In this document: in pieces, positions 51,336-64,000 of the stretch
How the letters are laid out: the number at the start of each line of letters is the position of its first letter
Position numbering within the stretch: position 1 is the first letter of the stretch
Source: Lunularia cruciata
Taxonomy: Eukaryota > Streptophyta > Marchantiopsida > Lunulariales > Lunulariaceae
DNA length: 64,000 nt
Reading direction: 5' to 3'
Assembly (NCBI GenBank): GCA_948567375.1
Contig: OX419762.1
Location: 9,368,001 to 9,432,000, forward strand
Position numbers and translations under genes: made by a program
The notes under the pieces: model-generated
Databases searched by the model: none
What the model saw: only the letters and a program-made list of their open reading frames with translations
What the model was told of the DNA's origin: nothing

Positions 51336-53579
51336 TTTTGAAAGAGAACAGAATAGAACAATTGAATAAATTGACCGAGGAGAACAGGAGAGAAGATAAA
51401 CACCCCTAGTAACTTGTTTGTGGTTCTGAAGTAGAACGAGAAGGACATGGATACAAGACTAAAACCAGCGACGTCGATAACAAACATTTGGGTATGGTCA
51501 CGTGATCAAGGCTCGACAACCATGGAGGTTTGCCTCCCAGCCTTACCCCTTACGAGTGTGAGCGGAGACGAACGTTTTCATCGATTCACTTCGTGAATGG
51601 ATTCCTAAAACATGCTAAACATAAACGTATTTAGGGTAACATGCAAGAGACGGAAGAAAGTGGTGCGGTTGGGGTCCTGCTCGCTTTCACGCTGGGGTGA
51701 TGGCGTTTCTGGTCTCATGGAAACCGAGCCTAGACGCAGCTCGAAGAGGATGACGTAATGTACTAGAAATAAATGTAGAACAGAATCCAAAGACCGGGGA
51801 GAAGTAGATAGAAGAGGAAAACCAATGTGGGCAGGAGATGAGATTCAATATCAAACATATGTTTGTTTTGGTCTTGGGCCCCGTCTGCCCGAGAGTTGAG
51901 TGGCGTGAATTTTGTCTCAGTTCTGCATCAGGGATTCAAAACGTTTCGACAGCAGTCAAAGTCTCCAGAGATTTAACGACCACATGAATGTTTGGGTATA
52001 TAGATTAGTACTCCAGAGGCCAATTTGCAATCTGGTTGACAAGATTGAACACATTCTGGGCAGAATCTGGAGACTGAGTGTAGGTTACCGTTTTGTCAAA
52101 GTTTTTAACCACGGAACTTCTTTTCCCTTCAGATTAATGAATCTTAAGCTTATGTGTACTTCGCAGAAGTTATTCTTTAATATTAATTCTCTCTCAAGTA
52201 TATTTTATTCTATACTTTGGCAGTTGCATATGAAGTAATGGTGTTCACCACATACAAGAACACTCAATATTGTAACTTAGAAAATAATAACTTCGAAAGC
52301 ATTGAAAGATTGAAATAATAACCAACAGCTAGTTATCTCTAAAAGTTAATAATGTTAATACATCCACTTGTAAAAAAAAAATTTCAAGTTTCCATTACAT
52401 ATAGGATTTGATTTGAACCGTATCTAGGCCCATCATAATTATTAACCTTAGAGGACCAATGAATATTCTCTTTGTATATGTTTTTCATCATATTACTCAA
52501 GCATAGAAGATTACTCCTTGAAATTTGTCCATGAAATGATACGTCCGAACAAAAGAATGGATCACGTCCCTGAAAAGAAAGTTTCACAATTATGTGTAGA
52601 TGTAGTCTCACAAGAAAATTTACCAATATATAACTACTCATGTATCAAGAACAGCATCATAAAACTAGAGCTCTGAAAATAACGTTAGACGAAGATGAAC
52701 TAGAAGTACCAAAAGATCATTTAACTTGAAGAAGTTTAATCCCTTTGCGAAAGTATTGCCAACTATATCCGAGTAACAAGTCGTTTCTAGTGAAGAGCTT
52801 GTCATGTTCACTCATGATCAATTAATGAGTAGAAAATATTCACTAAGTTATGCAAGGAAGTGTTTCATAAGTTTACCTTTTTCAAGCAATTGGACTTAAA
52901 AGTTGCACCCACAATCAGTAACTGTTTTATTAACCCAAAGACTTTCCAACTTCGCCCTATCATGTATGTTATGTTTTGTCTTTGAATCAGGTAACAAAAC
53001 TTCAAACCGTTTAGGCTTCACATTATACAAAGTCATACCCTATTTGTCTTCTGTATGTATATCTGTAACTATAGCAAACCACCTTTAATCAGGCTCATCA
53101 TGCCGGATAATCTTGGCATTATGATATAAATCCACCAGAACATCTCTTGCAGCAGGACTGTGAATTGAATCGAAATTCGGACAACTACAATAAACGTTTC
53201 TTTTTCAGTAGAGTTTTTATTAGGCAATCAACTTCGCCATCGCACGTATAGTTTCACTTCACTCCAGATGAGGTCATTTTGCGTAGAATTTCATATAACG
53301 GGTCTGTACTTTATCCATATCTGTCAATATATATAACATAATTCATACTTTATACATATACGTACCTTATAGATATCTGCAGGACAAGATCGATGTAGCT
53401 ATTGCCAGCCGTGTAGCCTTTCCTTTTCCTGTGGCCAGTCTACGGCGCGTTCGCATGCGCAGAAATAAAGAGACCACACTTACATAGGTACCCAATGGTT
53501 TCCCATTACTTTTGTACAACATCAACATGTTTTGAGGTGTTTAACAATATTTGTAAGAATGAAGATGCTCTACAAGTCT
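51336..53579. other. Intergenic, no gene recognised
   Basis: AT-rich with scattered frames of 60-108 codons (for example 51912-52238 plus, 52384-52641 minus) that show no domain or splice structure. Confidence 0.5.
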
Positions 53580-53700
53580 AGGTCCCCTCGTACCGATACG
53601 ATGCTGTTGGAGCTTAGCCTCATTTTGCCTCTTGTGTTATATCCTTGTACGGCTTGTGTGGTCTTTCGTCGTTTTTGTTATCCTACGCGGTCCCCTTTCC
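53580..53700 (+). repeat. Dispersed tail repeat, copy E
   Basis: Copy with CTGTTGGAGCTTAGCCTCATTTT, ATCCTTGTACGGCTTG, GTGGTCTTTCGTC and TTATCCTACGCGGTCCCCTTT. Same orientation as copy B, opposite to copy F about 600 bp away. Confidence 0.65.
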
Positions 53701-54296
53701 TATATGAGATTGTGAAGCATATTAGACTTTTCTGCAGTACAAAACATGGACATTTTCTTTCTAAGTAAGCAGAATCCGATGCTATGTTGTATCGTCGGGA
53801 TTGGTAATTGGACTTTTGTGGATCAATCACATATGAAGCAGTTTCATGCACGAAGAACAATAATCCGCATTTGGTTGACTTTAGCAATGCTTTTGGTTAT
53901 ACACATGGGTTTTTGAGCCTTTAGAAAGTGTAGATCTCGACAGATAGATAAATTCCATTGCCATTTCCATTGGTACCTTTGCACGTTTGACTAAGTTGCT
54001 ACGACTTACCATCGACGCTGATGAAGCATTCCATATTCGGAGATTCCTTTCCAAACGGAACTTTTAGTCCCATTCATATTGGGATGTTCATTAGAAAGTT
54101 GTGTTTCCAGTTCAGCTATGCCACTCCTCAGCCAATAACTCAAACAGGTATGCACGATCTTGGCGGACATTCTGTTGGTCTCCATCGTTTCGTGTGATCT
54201 TGACTTATTGAGGTTACTCACAGGGGCATGACATCTTTGAATCTGGATCCAGCTTTATAACGAAAAGCAGCAAAGATCATTATTAATAAAGAACAC

Positions 54297-54340
54297 AAAA
54301 GGCGACCGCGTAGGATAACAAGAGGGATGGGCAAAGCACA
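54297..54340 (-). repeat. Dispersed tail repeat, copy F (core only)
   Basis: AAAAGGCGACCGCGTAGGAT followed by AACAAGAGGGATGGGCAAAG matches the last ~45 bp of the family in inverse orientation; the remainder is not recognisable. Confidence 0.55.
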
Positions 54341-56119
54341 AGTTTTATAAAGAAAAGCAGAAAGCTGATCTCGTACTTCGTCCGTTCCCTCATGGAGCAG
54401 TGTGAGAACAGTAAGGACATGTGATAAATGGAGACTAAATGTCCAAGCAGGGTAGTTGAATAGATTGAGGTAGTACTTTCGTGTGACCTTGTTGATAAGT
54501 CCATCTTGCGAGGGTTTAGGATCAAAGCTTTGAAGTAATGTCGACTGCACTAATGACTGCCACACTTCTCGTCATGATCTCTTTCATACAAGCCATGATC
54601 AAGAGTGTGAAGTATGTTAGCATAGAAGAGAATATCAGATTGATTAGGGATTTCAATACTTGTTATACGTGTACTCGTATGAACTCCACACAAAATTTCA
54701 TGTGTATCTTACAGTATTATATGGGTGATCTACGGATATCGCCCGTTACATTTCATGACATATCTTCCAAAGCCATAAAAACATGAGTTTCTTTGTTATT
54801 TGTCGCATCCAAGAAACTGAAAACATCCATAAATGAATTTATGGACTTGCACAATTATCACTATTAAGATATTTGTAAAGGCTTTTTGGAGTATCCCATA
54901 TTGAAGCACGTATTGTAACAAGAAAATGAGATGTTACATGTCGTTTTTATCTTCTTCTTGTAGTTGGTCTATTTTAAAATATGGATTTATATATAGGGAA
55001 GTATCTGCTCTAAGTTAATAGAGCAGTGTAGTAAATGCATTAGTATTCTAATTTACACGTAATTCTATTCTATGTTCCCTTGGACCGTGATGTACTGGTT
55101 TTTATGTCCATATACAGGTACATAGTATAAGAAATACATACCCACTCGTGGATCAAAAGCCTTTGCAAGATTGATCGTGTTCAAATACATCATATCCAAT
55201 CAAGATAAGAGTAGAATACACATCTTATTATAATACATTGGAGATCAAATGAATTTTTGCAAGGCAGCCTTCATTAAAATAGAAATAAATTATAAATAAA
55301 GAATGTGAAGAAACAAAATCATTTCACAATAGAAATAAATCAATCATATATATAATAGAGAGAAGAGATAAATTTCTTGTTAAGAAGATAGCTTGTGGAG
55401 AAACTTGCACATCCATCATCCAACCTTATTAAGCATTGGTGGTATACATGAGTATGGATGTTAGGATAGATTCCTACTAACTAAAGCGTTAACATATGAT
55501 TACACCTATTATGATTACATCCATAACTTAAACGTTGGTTTTTGTGCCACGGATATTGTATACAACTATTATAATATATGAATTAGTATACAAATACGAT
55601 TAATAAATAGAAGGATACATTAACAGACAAGAAAAATAATAAACCTAATCATCTTTTGCACGAGGAAAAGGATACGTTTCATTTGACTCGACTTACCTTC
55701 ATGAAGAAGATTAAGAAGGTCTACTATTGACCATGTTAATAGGTATGTATATCTATGTTTAGAAGTTATTCTCATGTGGTATGGTAGCGACATATACTCT
55801 ACATACACCTGTAGCACAAAAGCACACTCTAAAATATGATCTTAAGATACTGTGCGTGAGTATCTTATCCAAGCTCAAGAAGAATTCTCCTCCTAGCTTT
55901 TATCTTTAGTAAGTCTGAAGATGACAATCAATTAATAGTAAGTCCAATACTTGTAATTCTATGCCTATCCACACATACACAACCGATGAGAGTATCTTAT
56001 CAACTTTACGCTTTTCACCTGTTGCTTTTCCAGACAGTGCATGAAGCGTATGTATTGCACACTAAGGAGACAAGGATCAAGACCAGCTTTACCACTTTGA
56101 TACCTTCTGAATTCCAGAG
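54341..56119. other. Intergenic, no gene recognised
   Basis: AT-rich. The minus-strand frame across 54218-54565 and the plus-strand frame at 54538-54786 show no recognised motifs. Confidence 0.45.
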
Positions 56120-56195
56120 GAAAAGGCGACCACATAGAACACATGAAGGATGGGAAGACCCCATCAAGCCGTACAAGGGAGAGACAAAAGAGGCT
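56120..56195 (-). repeat. Dispersed tail repeat, copy G
   Basis: GAAAAGGCGACCACATAGAA, GATGGGAAGACCCCATCAAG and CCGTACAAGGGAGAGACAAAAG. The central 45 bp are nearly identical to copy H, so these two are among the youngest or best preserved. Confidence 0.75.
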
Positions 56196-57735
56196 TACAC
56201 ATATTGAATTCCACAGTAGGCTACATCAATTTCAACAACAGCGTATAGACTCAACTGGAGAGCAAATGGTGCTTTTGTTGACTGTGCATTCGAAAGTTGA
56301 AACACAGCAACAGTTATATACCGAAATATACGCCATTGTGGTTATACTCCTAAAACGTTGACTACCGTGAAGGACATACGGTATGATGGTAACAGTAACC
56401 CGGAAGAGACAAGGTTTAGGAAGAGCTACAACAAATTTGTTTCTCATCATTCGTTCATTATAGAATGATGATGGATCTTACAAGGAGCTTCTCGGTGAGC
56501 TAGTTCACTTCAGTTTTATTTAGGAAAAATTAAATAAAAAAATATTTTTATTGATCTTATTTTGAGAAATAGAAAAAAATTTACCCTTTTTTTATTTAGA
56601 AAAAGACAATACTAAATGTGAATGAAAATTTTAGTATGAAGGATTTAGAACAAATAGATTGCTTCAGAGGTTCTCCGCATCATGGTATTGACAAGAATGA
56701 TAGACAATAGAAATTGATGCATATGAAGTGCTTTATGTATATATAGATAAGATACATAGATAGAATGCGCCTTGATCATAACAAACGATCTATTGTTGTC
56801 AATATATATAGAGAGAAAGGTCAATAGAATCCGTTAAATCGCCAACTGTAAACTGACAGTTGTAGAAGTTTTTCCGTAAAGTAGTATACCTATAAATATA
56901 AATATACTATAATAAATGGTACTTTCACCTTATCCGACCAATTGGACATGGGAATCAATTAATTTAATTAATTTCTACTACACATAGTTGCGTTTCAGGA
57001 ACACTCACCTAGAAACTGAGTTTTGGTCTAATGTAGTTTCAAGAATATATCTTAAATAGGTCCAAGATGATAGATAATTTATGTCATAAGATGAATGAAG
57101 ATTGGCATCAAATTGATGTAAGATTTGTTCAATTCAGTATTATAAATTGTTTGATGTGGTGAAGTAGAAAGGGAACATATTTTGTTAAATTAATTTACCA
57201 AGTCAATCTAGTGATGAAATTGTCTGCAAATTCCTGCATATCCACATATAAACATCATAGTCTTTCCACATATTTACTGTATGTAAAGCTATTGAAACGC
57301 GATAAGATCGCATGGTCTCATAGAGAAAGTTCTGCAAAGGAGTTGTGTACTTTAAAAACTAGAATTTTAGTTAGCAATAGATTCTTCGCCATCGATAAAA
57401 CTAAGAATCTATATGGATAAGACTGAAATGTGCAGATTACTTTGAAGGGAGACATTTCCTCGATGAATCACATATACGAAGTAAAAATTGAAGAGAAACA
57501 TCAAGCACATAATTTCAGCCCTCAACTTGGAACTTGGCCTCCATGTAAATTTGACTGTATTAGACCTGGTTCATCCTTTGACTTTCTTGTGTTTTTAGAT
57601 AATCTATTTATCCGTAAGATTTTGCGGTTACTAAATGGAGATACAAACCAAAACCAGCATAACTCACCCTTTACGTTGTTTAAAAAGAATCTACAGATTC
57701 AATTGGATTTCAATATTATTGTCATTTTCAATTTC
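56196..57735. other. Intergenic, no gene recognised
   Basis: AT-rich sequence with short frames only; no domain, RNA gene or clear element ends. Confidence 0.5.
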
Positions 57736-57859
57736 GGAAAAGCGACCGCGTAGGAAAAACGAAAGATGGGAAGACACCATCAAGCCGTACAAGGGAGAGA
57801 CAAAAAAGGTAACATGGTGCTAAACCCCAATAAAGTCTATATGAGAAATCTGCCCTACC
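57736..57859 (-). repeat. Dispersed tail repeat, copy H
   Basis: Full-length copy: AAAAGCGACCGCGTAGGAAA, GATGGGAAGACACCATCAAG, CCGTACAAGGGAGAGACAAA, GCTAAACCCCAATAAAG and ATGAGAAATCTGCCCTACC. Confidence 0.75.
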
Positions 57860-59890
57860 GCACATTATTGTCATTTTCAATAGACCCTGAATATATCGAT
57901 AAACTCTCGGAGTCTACAGACCACAAGAAACAGACAACTTAACTGGTAAAAACACGGATTGAACTGTTCCACTACCTTTCAAAGGAAAAATGTTACAGAT
58001 TTTTGTATCTTTATAAAATAGTTTTAATTGCAAAAGAAGATCTAATAAAAACCGGGACATTTCAGTTTCGTATACAGTTACTGGTGTCCGTAGTTAGCGA
58101 CTGCGACGCAAAGGCAAATGCAAATAGTTTAAAGCTTGTGCTATAAGTAAGTAATGAGATTAAGAATTTGTACTGATTCTAGACGAAGACTTCTTATTAT
58201 TATTAGCTGCAGATTCAAATATACACTATCCGTTATTCTGACTATTTCCATACTACACCATTTCCATACTCCTTACGCCAAACTTCTGAGTCTCAAGATA
58301 AGAGCGTAAAGTTTTGATCAAATTTCACAAAAGACAAACTTCATAGGTCAAACGTTTAAAGCGCAATATACGTGTGGGAGTGGTCGTCAATGCATGGACA
58401 GGAATCCCATATTTGGGAAACGCAAGGGAACGACAAAACTTTTACAAATTGGGCTTTTCTGGTTCATATGGACCTCGAACTCGCTACCAGATGGTTGTGG
58501 ACAAGTTCTGGACATCACTATTAACAGTGGATGTCAGTAAAGCTGAAGTGATCGGTTTTGATTATCTATGCTTTGTTTGAAAGTTTAAGATGGTTAACTG
58601 ATCGCAACATTATTGCATGTGAGGAAAAAAAATAAAAAAAGGAATTGTTCTCCATGTACTGTAATGTACCAAATTGTATATCTCCAGTAACGTCATTGAT
58701 GTATATGGGAATTCTCTACAAACAGAACGAGTGGAGATATCTCTATTCCGAGGGACACGTGTCAAGTGTTAAGGATGACTAGAGAGTTTCATACCCATCC
58801 AATGCGTAATCTACTGATACAGATAAGGCTAACTGTAGTCAGTAATTCCACCGTACTATCATCATGGTGATTACCACGTTAAGTGCGGGCCCGTCCGACT
58901 TTACGGCTGCTTGCTTTACCACCGTAGGATGCAAACAGTAATCTGACTCCGTCCACCAATACTCCACGACGGGGACAGAGCACGCTAACGACGGGCAAGA
59001 CCTGGAATTTCGACCTGCCCAGCTTCACCGAGAAGCTACTATCGAGTATTCCTGGTCGCGTCACATGCGTACGTAAAACCGGTAATAGTGACCCGGTGTC
59101 TGACAGACGGGACCTTCCGTATGGACGTGGAAAGCCTGTCCTTCTGACTCCACGAACGGAGGCAAAGTAGTAGTGCCCACCTCTTGACCAGGCCTGGAGT
59201 GTGGGTTGGGTTAAGTCCAAGGATTACATACTGCGGTCATGCAGTCCTCGTGTGAGGTTCCCACACGTACAGACATTCTTTGCACTGTGACTACTCTATG
59301 TCAACTCCTCAAGAGAGACCAAAGTCATGGGAAGGTTCTGTGAAGTATAAGCTAGACGGGTCTCTGTTGAATTTATTACTATTCGTGCATCGCCTAAGAA
59401 ATCTTTTGAAAGATCTTGTGTAACCATGCTTTTGTGTCTCTAGTACTCGTAAAGACGACGGAGATGAATTGGATGCTACAGAAGCCTGCTGACAAGTTGA
59501 CTGAGCTCGGTGGGGGTAAGACGGGCAATGATCTAAATTTCTCGCTTAATCTTGGTCGCCAGTGCAGCAACAGAAGTCTTGGTTTCACAGACGACATTAT
59601 TTCGTAGCTAATCTCATCCTGCATGGAAGACTAATTGTGTGGGTATAACTTGATTCAGAAGCGGTTTGAAGCTGCAGCTATGATGGTAGGTTGCTAAAAT
59701 TTTGAGATGTTTGGCAAACTTACCCGAGAAGCGTCGTCACCAAATCTCCTACACTTGCACATAAATCTAGAGCTCTATCATTTCTACTAAAGGGAAACTC
59801 CTCAACTCTCTGCTTGCATCTTCTCAGGAGATGAGAACCACATCTGTCACTATATGTGAAGAATGATGTACAAAAGTGTCAACGTTCTAC
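57860..59890. other. Downstream flank of CCCH gene with a GC-richer island
   Basis: 58860-59330 is visibly richer in G+C than its surroundings and carries an open 113-codon minus-strand frame (58879-59220) with no recognised domain. The rest is AT-rich. The last few hundred bases probably include the CCCH gene 3' UTR. Confidence 0.4.
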
Positions 59891-62800
59891 TTAGCGTTTC
59901 AATATTTCCCCTAGGAGGCTCTCTATGGTGAGCTGTCTACTTCCTAAAGCTGGTGTCAAAATTGGCACGGATTTCTTATGCTCCAATGCTTTGTTCCCGA
60001 AGAGTCCTCCCCTGTGCAATGGAAGGAGTCCTGTAAAGCTCTTTGCAGCCACGTCTGTGGCTGATGTAATCAAGTCACTCTCAGCTGATGTAATCAAGTC
60101 ATCCGACGTGGTAATTGTGTCTTTTGGCAGCTCCAAAGTTCTAGTTTCTACATCCGAATGTTCAACCTTCCCAACAGTATCCTCACTAGTATGATGTGCA
60201 CCGTGAGGCTGCCCATCTTCCATAACAGTGTTTGATGAGTAACAGGAGGTCCCCCAATTGTTGTAAACAGTACAAGAAGTCTCGACAGGATTCCCGTATT
60301 CAGCTTCATCATTGAAGTTTGGCAATGCTTCTGTCGATCCTGGACTTCTCTGCTGTAAATCTACATCAAAGCTAGGGCATAAACTCGCTGTCCCCCAGCC
60401 CAACGGGTCAGGATCGTCTTCTGCAGGTAAGGGAGTCGAAAATACTGGTGTTGGCATGTCAAGGCCAGACGCATTACTTGCTCTTTCTTTCTTTTCCTTC
60501 TCAACACGTTTCAGTATCTTCTCCCGTGCTTCGTCAGTTATTGCCTACGCCAATCCACAACCACGCCAAGTGTCAGAAGCAATCAGTCATAGCCCAACAC
60601 AAAAGAATCATCCTATGAATATGTCCTGCCAACTCTTGTACTTCATTCTAGTCCTGTTTGCCGTGTCAACCCCGCAGTCTAGTGCTTTCACCAATTCCAA
60701 AAGACGGCATTTGCGATCTGGCGAAGGACAACATTCCTGCACAACACCTCCCCGAAACTAGCTGCAGACCGTCAGTTTCTCCAACCAAATATTGAAAAGG
60801 AGAAACTGACTGTCTTCAGCTAGTGATTACGCCTGATTCGCGGTAACAACAGACGATCTAAGTCTTGAGTTGACTCGCCAACATAAAATCTTCAGTTACA
60901 TAATTTGACTGTGGGACATCAAGAAATAAATCCGTACCCCATGGGAGAAAAGGCAGTTGTCTCCATCGTAGCATAAGCCCCTCGTATGGAAAAACTTGCA
61001 GGGGAAAGCTTTCAGGTCATGAGAATAAGGACAATCTTCTCCTTTTAGGCAAGAGTGACTCATTAGGAATTTACACGGCTGCATTCATCACGAACATCTT
61101 ATGTAAGTTTGTGAGCAAGGTACCAACTCAAGACGGATGCTAGGAAGTCTAAGCGTAAATACCCCATAATACAATATACCAGTAGCAAGACCAACAATGG
61201 AACAACATCAAGATCGACTCCGCTCAGATGCAAAAGTAATGAACTGTGGAATCCATCGTAATACCGAGGTAATCGATGACTGCTGATATAGTGATCTCTA
61301 TCGCCATAAGACACTGGGAAGATGCGAGGTCCAGTTACATGGGTAATATTTGGAAAACATTTACCAAGAAAGTTCAAGGTGAAAGCCCTTTCCAGAAGAG
61401 GTTATTTGGATTACCATAAGAGCTAGGGAATGAAATATGAGGCACACTAGTGACCAACCGCCCTTAGCATGGGATACAAACTGGAGGTATCAGACATTCA
61501 ATCATGCGCTTCATATTTAGAACGGAAGTAGGTGAACGACAACCAAGCTCAAAGCAAAAGAAAGAGCACACACCTCTTGCTTTGTCAAGGGTACAGCATC
61601 ATGTGAAAACGTACATTTCTCGCCCTGCATATCATATTTTAGATGATTGTCAGTTAAATATTTAGAAATGGCCACATTAACACAAACTGAAGATTCAACT
61701 ACAGAACACTCAAAATGAGTACTCTGTAGTTGGATTCGACATTTGGAATGGCTGCAAGATTATAATTTTGGATATCCAGAGAACTATAGCTACTTCAGAC
61801 TACTTCTGCAGCAGCAGTTAGCTCCACGAGCTACCCCATTTTGTATTTTACAGAGGGGAGATGAAAGTAAGAGAAGAAGAAACTGTGGGTCTAGAACTTG
61901 CCCGCCCAACGATGGTCCTGAAGAAGGAAAACTTTGCGAGGAATATAGCCAACTGAATGCACGAATTGCTATTTCATGTTTCGACCATTATAATTATTCT
62001 TCTGAGAATGATAACACTTTTCAGTCTAAATGAACAAAATGAAGCCATTACTTGTCTTGCAGAAAGAGATGTATGCGGGAGGACGAGATGGAACGGAAAT
62101 CCAAGGCATACCTTGGCACATCTTCCCTTCATGTAGTGTGTACATAACACTTTGACAGGCTTGCTCACGTAGTTCCGAGGGGGTCGTCTTATTCCTAATT
62201 CTCTTTCCTTTTGCGCTCGCTTTTTGCGTTTTGCAATCTGGCAAGGGAATCACTGTGTGCATTTTAGAATCGAGATCTTCAAAAGGTAAGCGAAACCTAA
62301 GAGCTATTGAACGCGCAAATTTAAGCTCTTCTTGTGCTTCCAGTACGCGCGCCTCTATTCTCTTAGAAAATGAACTGATGTTCGACAGATATGAGACTGA
62401 CAAGTTGTGTAAAACGTCCTATTGGAGAGAGAGAGAAGTAGAGAGTTAAAATTCAAGAGGAAGAAATGCTAAAGTTTTTAGAGATGGGGAATACCCAACC
62501 CCTTTGACTTCACCTTTCTCTTCAGCATCCTCTCAGCAGTCTCAGGCCCACGCTTTTTCTTGACTGCACCATCTTCCTCCATCTACAAAAACAAAAACGC
62601 AGGAAACATCTAACAGGTCATAGACTGCATAATAAAGAGCGGGAGGCATGGAAATTCCCGTACAACAAAGTGGTCTAATGACTTCTAACAACGAACAAGT
62701 CTCACTAGAGAGAGTCTGAGAGTCTGCATTCAACTGCCTGTCTACCAACTGACTTTTCTTGGCTTCACGTCAGATGGCGAAGAAAGCAGTCTTGATACTT

Positions 62801-64000
62801 TAGACGAACTTAAAAGATTGAATAACCTCTGAACCTCTATCAACTCGACCTTAAGAGAGGGAAACGTTGATGAAGGTTGGTGGTGGATCGAAGCTGAAGA
62901 CAAGCAGTAAATTTTGGAACATGGGAGCTGGCTATAGAGGAGAAATGCACCTGGGCGACCAGCTGATCGTCGATATCATCGGTCGTATAAAGTCCAACTT
63001 CATCTTCAACGAGAGAAAAAAGTAGACCGTTGTTGGTCTGCGTCGGCTGTACAAACCAGAAACTTTGATAAGCGAACCCTGCAAAGAAACATGAGGGATG
63101 CTGAACAGTTTGATAGGCTCGGCTGGTCAGCTACGACCAGCAAGAACCTCAGGCCAAGATTGCATTTGTAATAGTGCAAAAATCATATTGAGAATTTGGG
63201 GGCAAGACATTGGTCAAAGAATTTCGATGCAATCAACTGTACGTTGCTTAAAACTTGTGACCCATTCTAAACTTGACCAGAAACAATCTCAGGTCGAATT
63301 TAAATGCTGCTAGGCATCCAAAACCGCAACTACATCACCAGTAAACAGAACACTGGCTCCAAACGCAAGTCGAAGTTTCTATCTTCACAACATTTCAGAG
63401 GGATACAGTTGCGTGACTTATTAATCCAATTTAGGTGCATTTTGACCAAGAACGCTGTATTCTGACCTCATGTATTTCACCATCTTCGAGCACATCATCT
63501 TTTGAAGCAGTTTTTGCCTGAGATACGGGTGCCTGGTTCGAACTTCCACAACTATTCACAAGTTGCTGCACTTCACGCCTTTCGCTCTGTCCTTGTTTCT
63601 GAACCGGAGCTTTACCTGAATGCTCAGCAGCATTAGGTTTGAGCTTTTTAGCTTTCAGCTCTTTATACTTCTGACTTGATTTCTCGCGGGCTCTCTTTTT
63701 GGAACCTTCCCCTTTCTTGTGTTTCTTCTTCTTCTTCTTGGGCACTTCCTTGAGTCTACTTAGACCCTCAAGACTCGATCTTCCCAGGAAAATGGAGTTT
63801 TCTCCATATGGAAATTGCATCTGTTCAAACCTCGCATCTTGGGCAACAGCAAATACTTCTTCCCCTCTACTAAAAAAATTTGTATGGTCGTCGATTTCCT
63901 TGTCATGATTTTCATTTTTATCTTCCAATGACTCCTCACTCCCACTCCATTCGCCTGGAAGCTGGCCTTCCTCAGGCTCACTTTCTTCTAAGTTGAGCCC
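59891..64000 (-). CDS. Triple CCCH zinc finger protein (C3H65/ZC3H4-like), 5' end missing
   Basis: Minus-strand exons: >64000-63467, 63046-62951, 62582-62514, 62418-~62347, 62237-62112, 61624-61574, 61078-60938 and 60544-59891. The N-terminus lies outside the window; the first exon is acidic, then Lys-rich (EVPKKKKKKHKKGEGSKKR), and exon 62237-62112 is basic too (AKRKKRAQKERELG). Three CCCH fingers follow: CTHYMKGRCAKGEKCTFSH (7-5-3, split by an intron), CKFLMSHSCLKGEDCPYSH (7-5-3) and CKFFHTRGLCYDGDNCLFSH (8-5-3). The C-terminal 200 residues are acidic and Ser/Thr-rich with the patch DDPDPLGWGT. Finger order and spacing match plant C3H65/EMB1789-type proteins and animal ZC3H4/ZC3H6/Su(s), nuclear RNA-binding proteins; ZC3H4 restricts unproductive transcription. 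Function here is inferred. The donor of exon 62418 is unresolved (CGC|GTACTG keeps phase but is weak). Confidence 0.88.

Noticed and set aside
58374-58580. Frame starting VVVNAWTG, faintly like a cytochrome P450 F-x-x-G upstream motif
   Set aside because: A four-residue resemblance only; no heme-binding motif or neighbouring exons.

Overview
The window looks like nuclear DNA of a land plant, most likely a moss or other bryophyte. This is inferred from spliced genes with GT-AG introns of about 70-700 bp, a chloroplast-targeted LHCI antenna gene of the Lhca2 class, a single-copy-style plant RBR gene, a decayed Ty3/gypsy element and long AT-rich gene-poor stretches. No bacterial-style operon, rRNA, tRNA or CRISPR array was seen. 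The species cannot be named from sequence alone.

Layout, left to right. 1-3.4 kb: pol remnant of a Ty3/gypsy retrotransposon, full of stops. 3.4-7.9 kb: repeat-only ground with a 78-bp direct repeat, a perfect 26-bp inverted repeat, two arrays of roughly 24-bp TTAA-centred palindromes ending in CATCATT, and a ~100-bp tandem repeat. 9.1-16.2 kb: ten-exon gene for a large DHX29/DHX57-like DExH RNA helicase. 18.3-19.8 kb: four-exon Lhca2 gene. 20-27.5 kb: AT-rich intergenic DNA with an (AT)28 tract, two hairpins and a LINE-like reverse-transcriptase tail. 27.6-33.5 kb: two tandem, decayed LRR receptor-like genes. 33.7-34.5 kb: small bHLH-like gene without a basic region. 35-40 kb: tandem and dispersed repeats. 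40.5-49.4 kb: retinoblastoma-related (RBR) gene with about 18 exons. 51-58 kb: repeat-bearing intergenic DNA. 59.9-64 kb: triple-CCCH zinc finger gene running off the right edge.

All five intact genes lie on the minus strand, but nothing suggests co-transcription. Their roles differ: translation/RNA helicase, photosystem I antenna, putative HLH regulator, G1/S control, and nuclear RNA-binding control of transcription or RNA. RBR has a consensus E2F site upstream, fitting feedback by the E2F-RBR pathway.

The most interesting unexplained structures are (i) a dispersed ~115-bp repeat with at least eight copies in both orientations, one directly following a LINE-like coding tail, and (ii) two related palindrome arrays that could be the subterminal ends of an unrecognised DNA transposon. 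Exon coordinates below were derived by hand from splice consensus plus reading phase; apart from the junctions flagged as unresolved they are phase-consistent but untested by transcripts.
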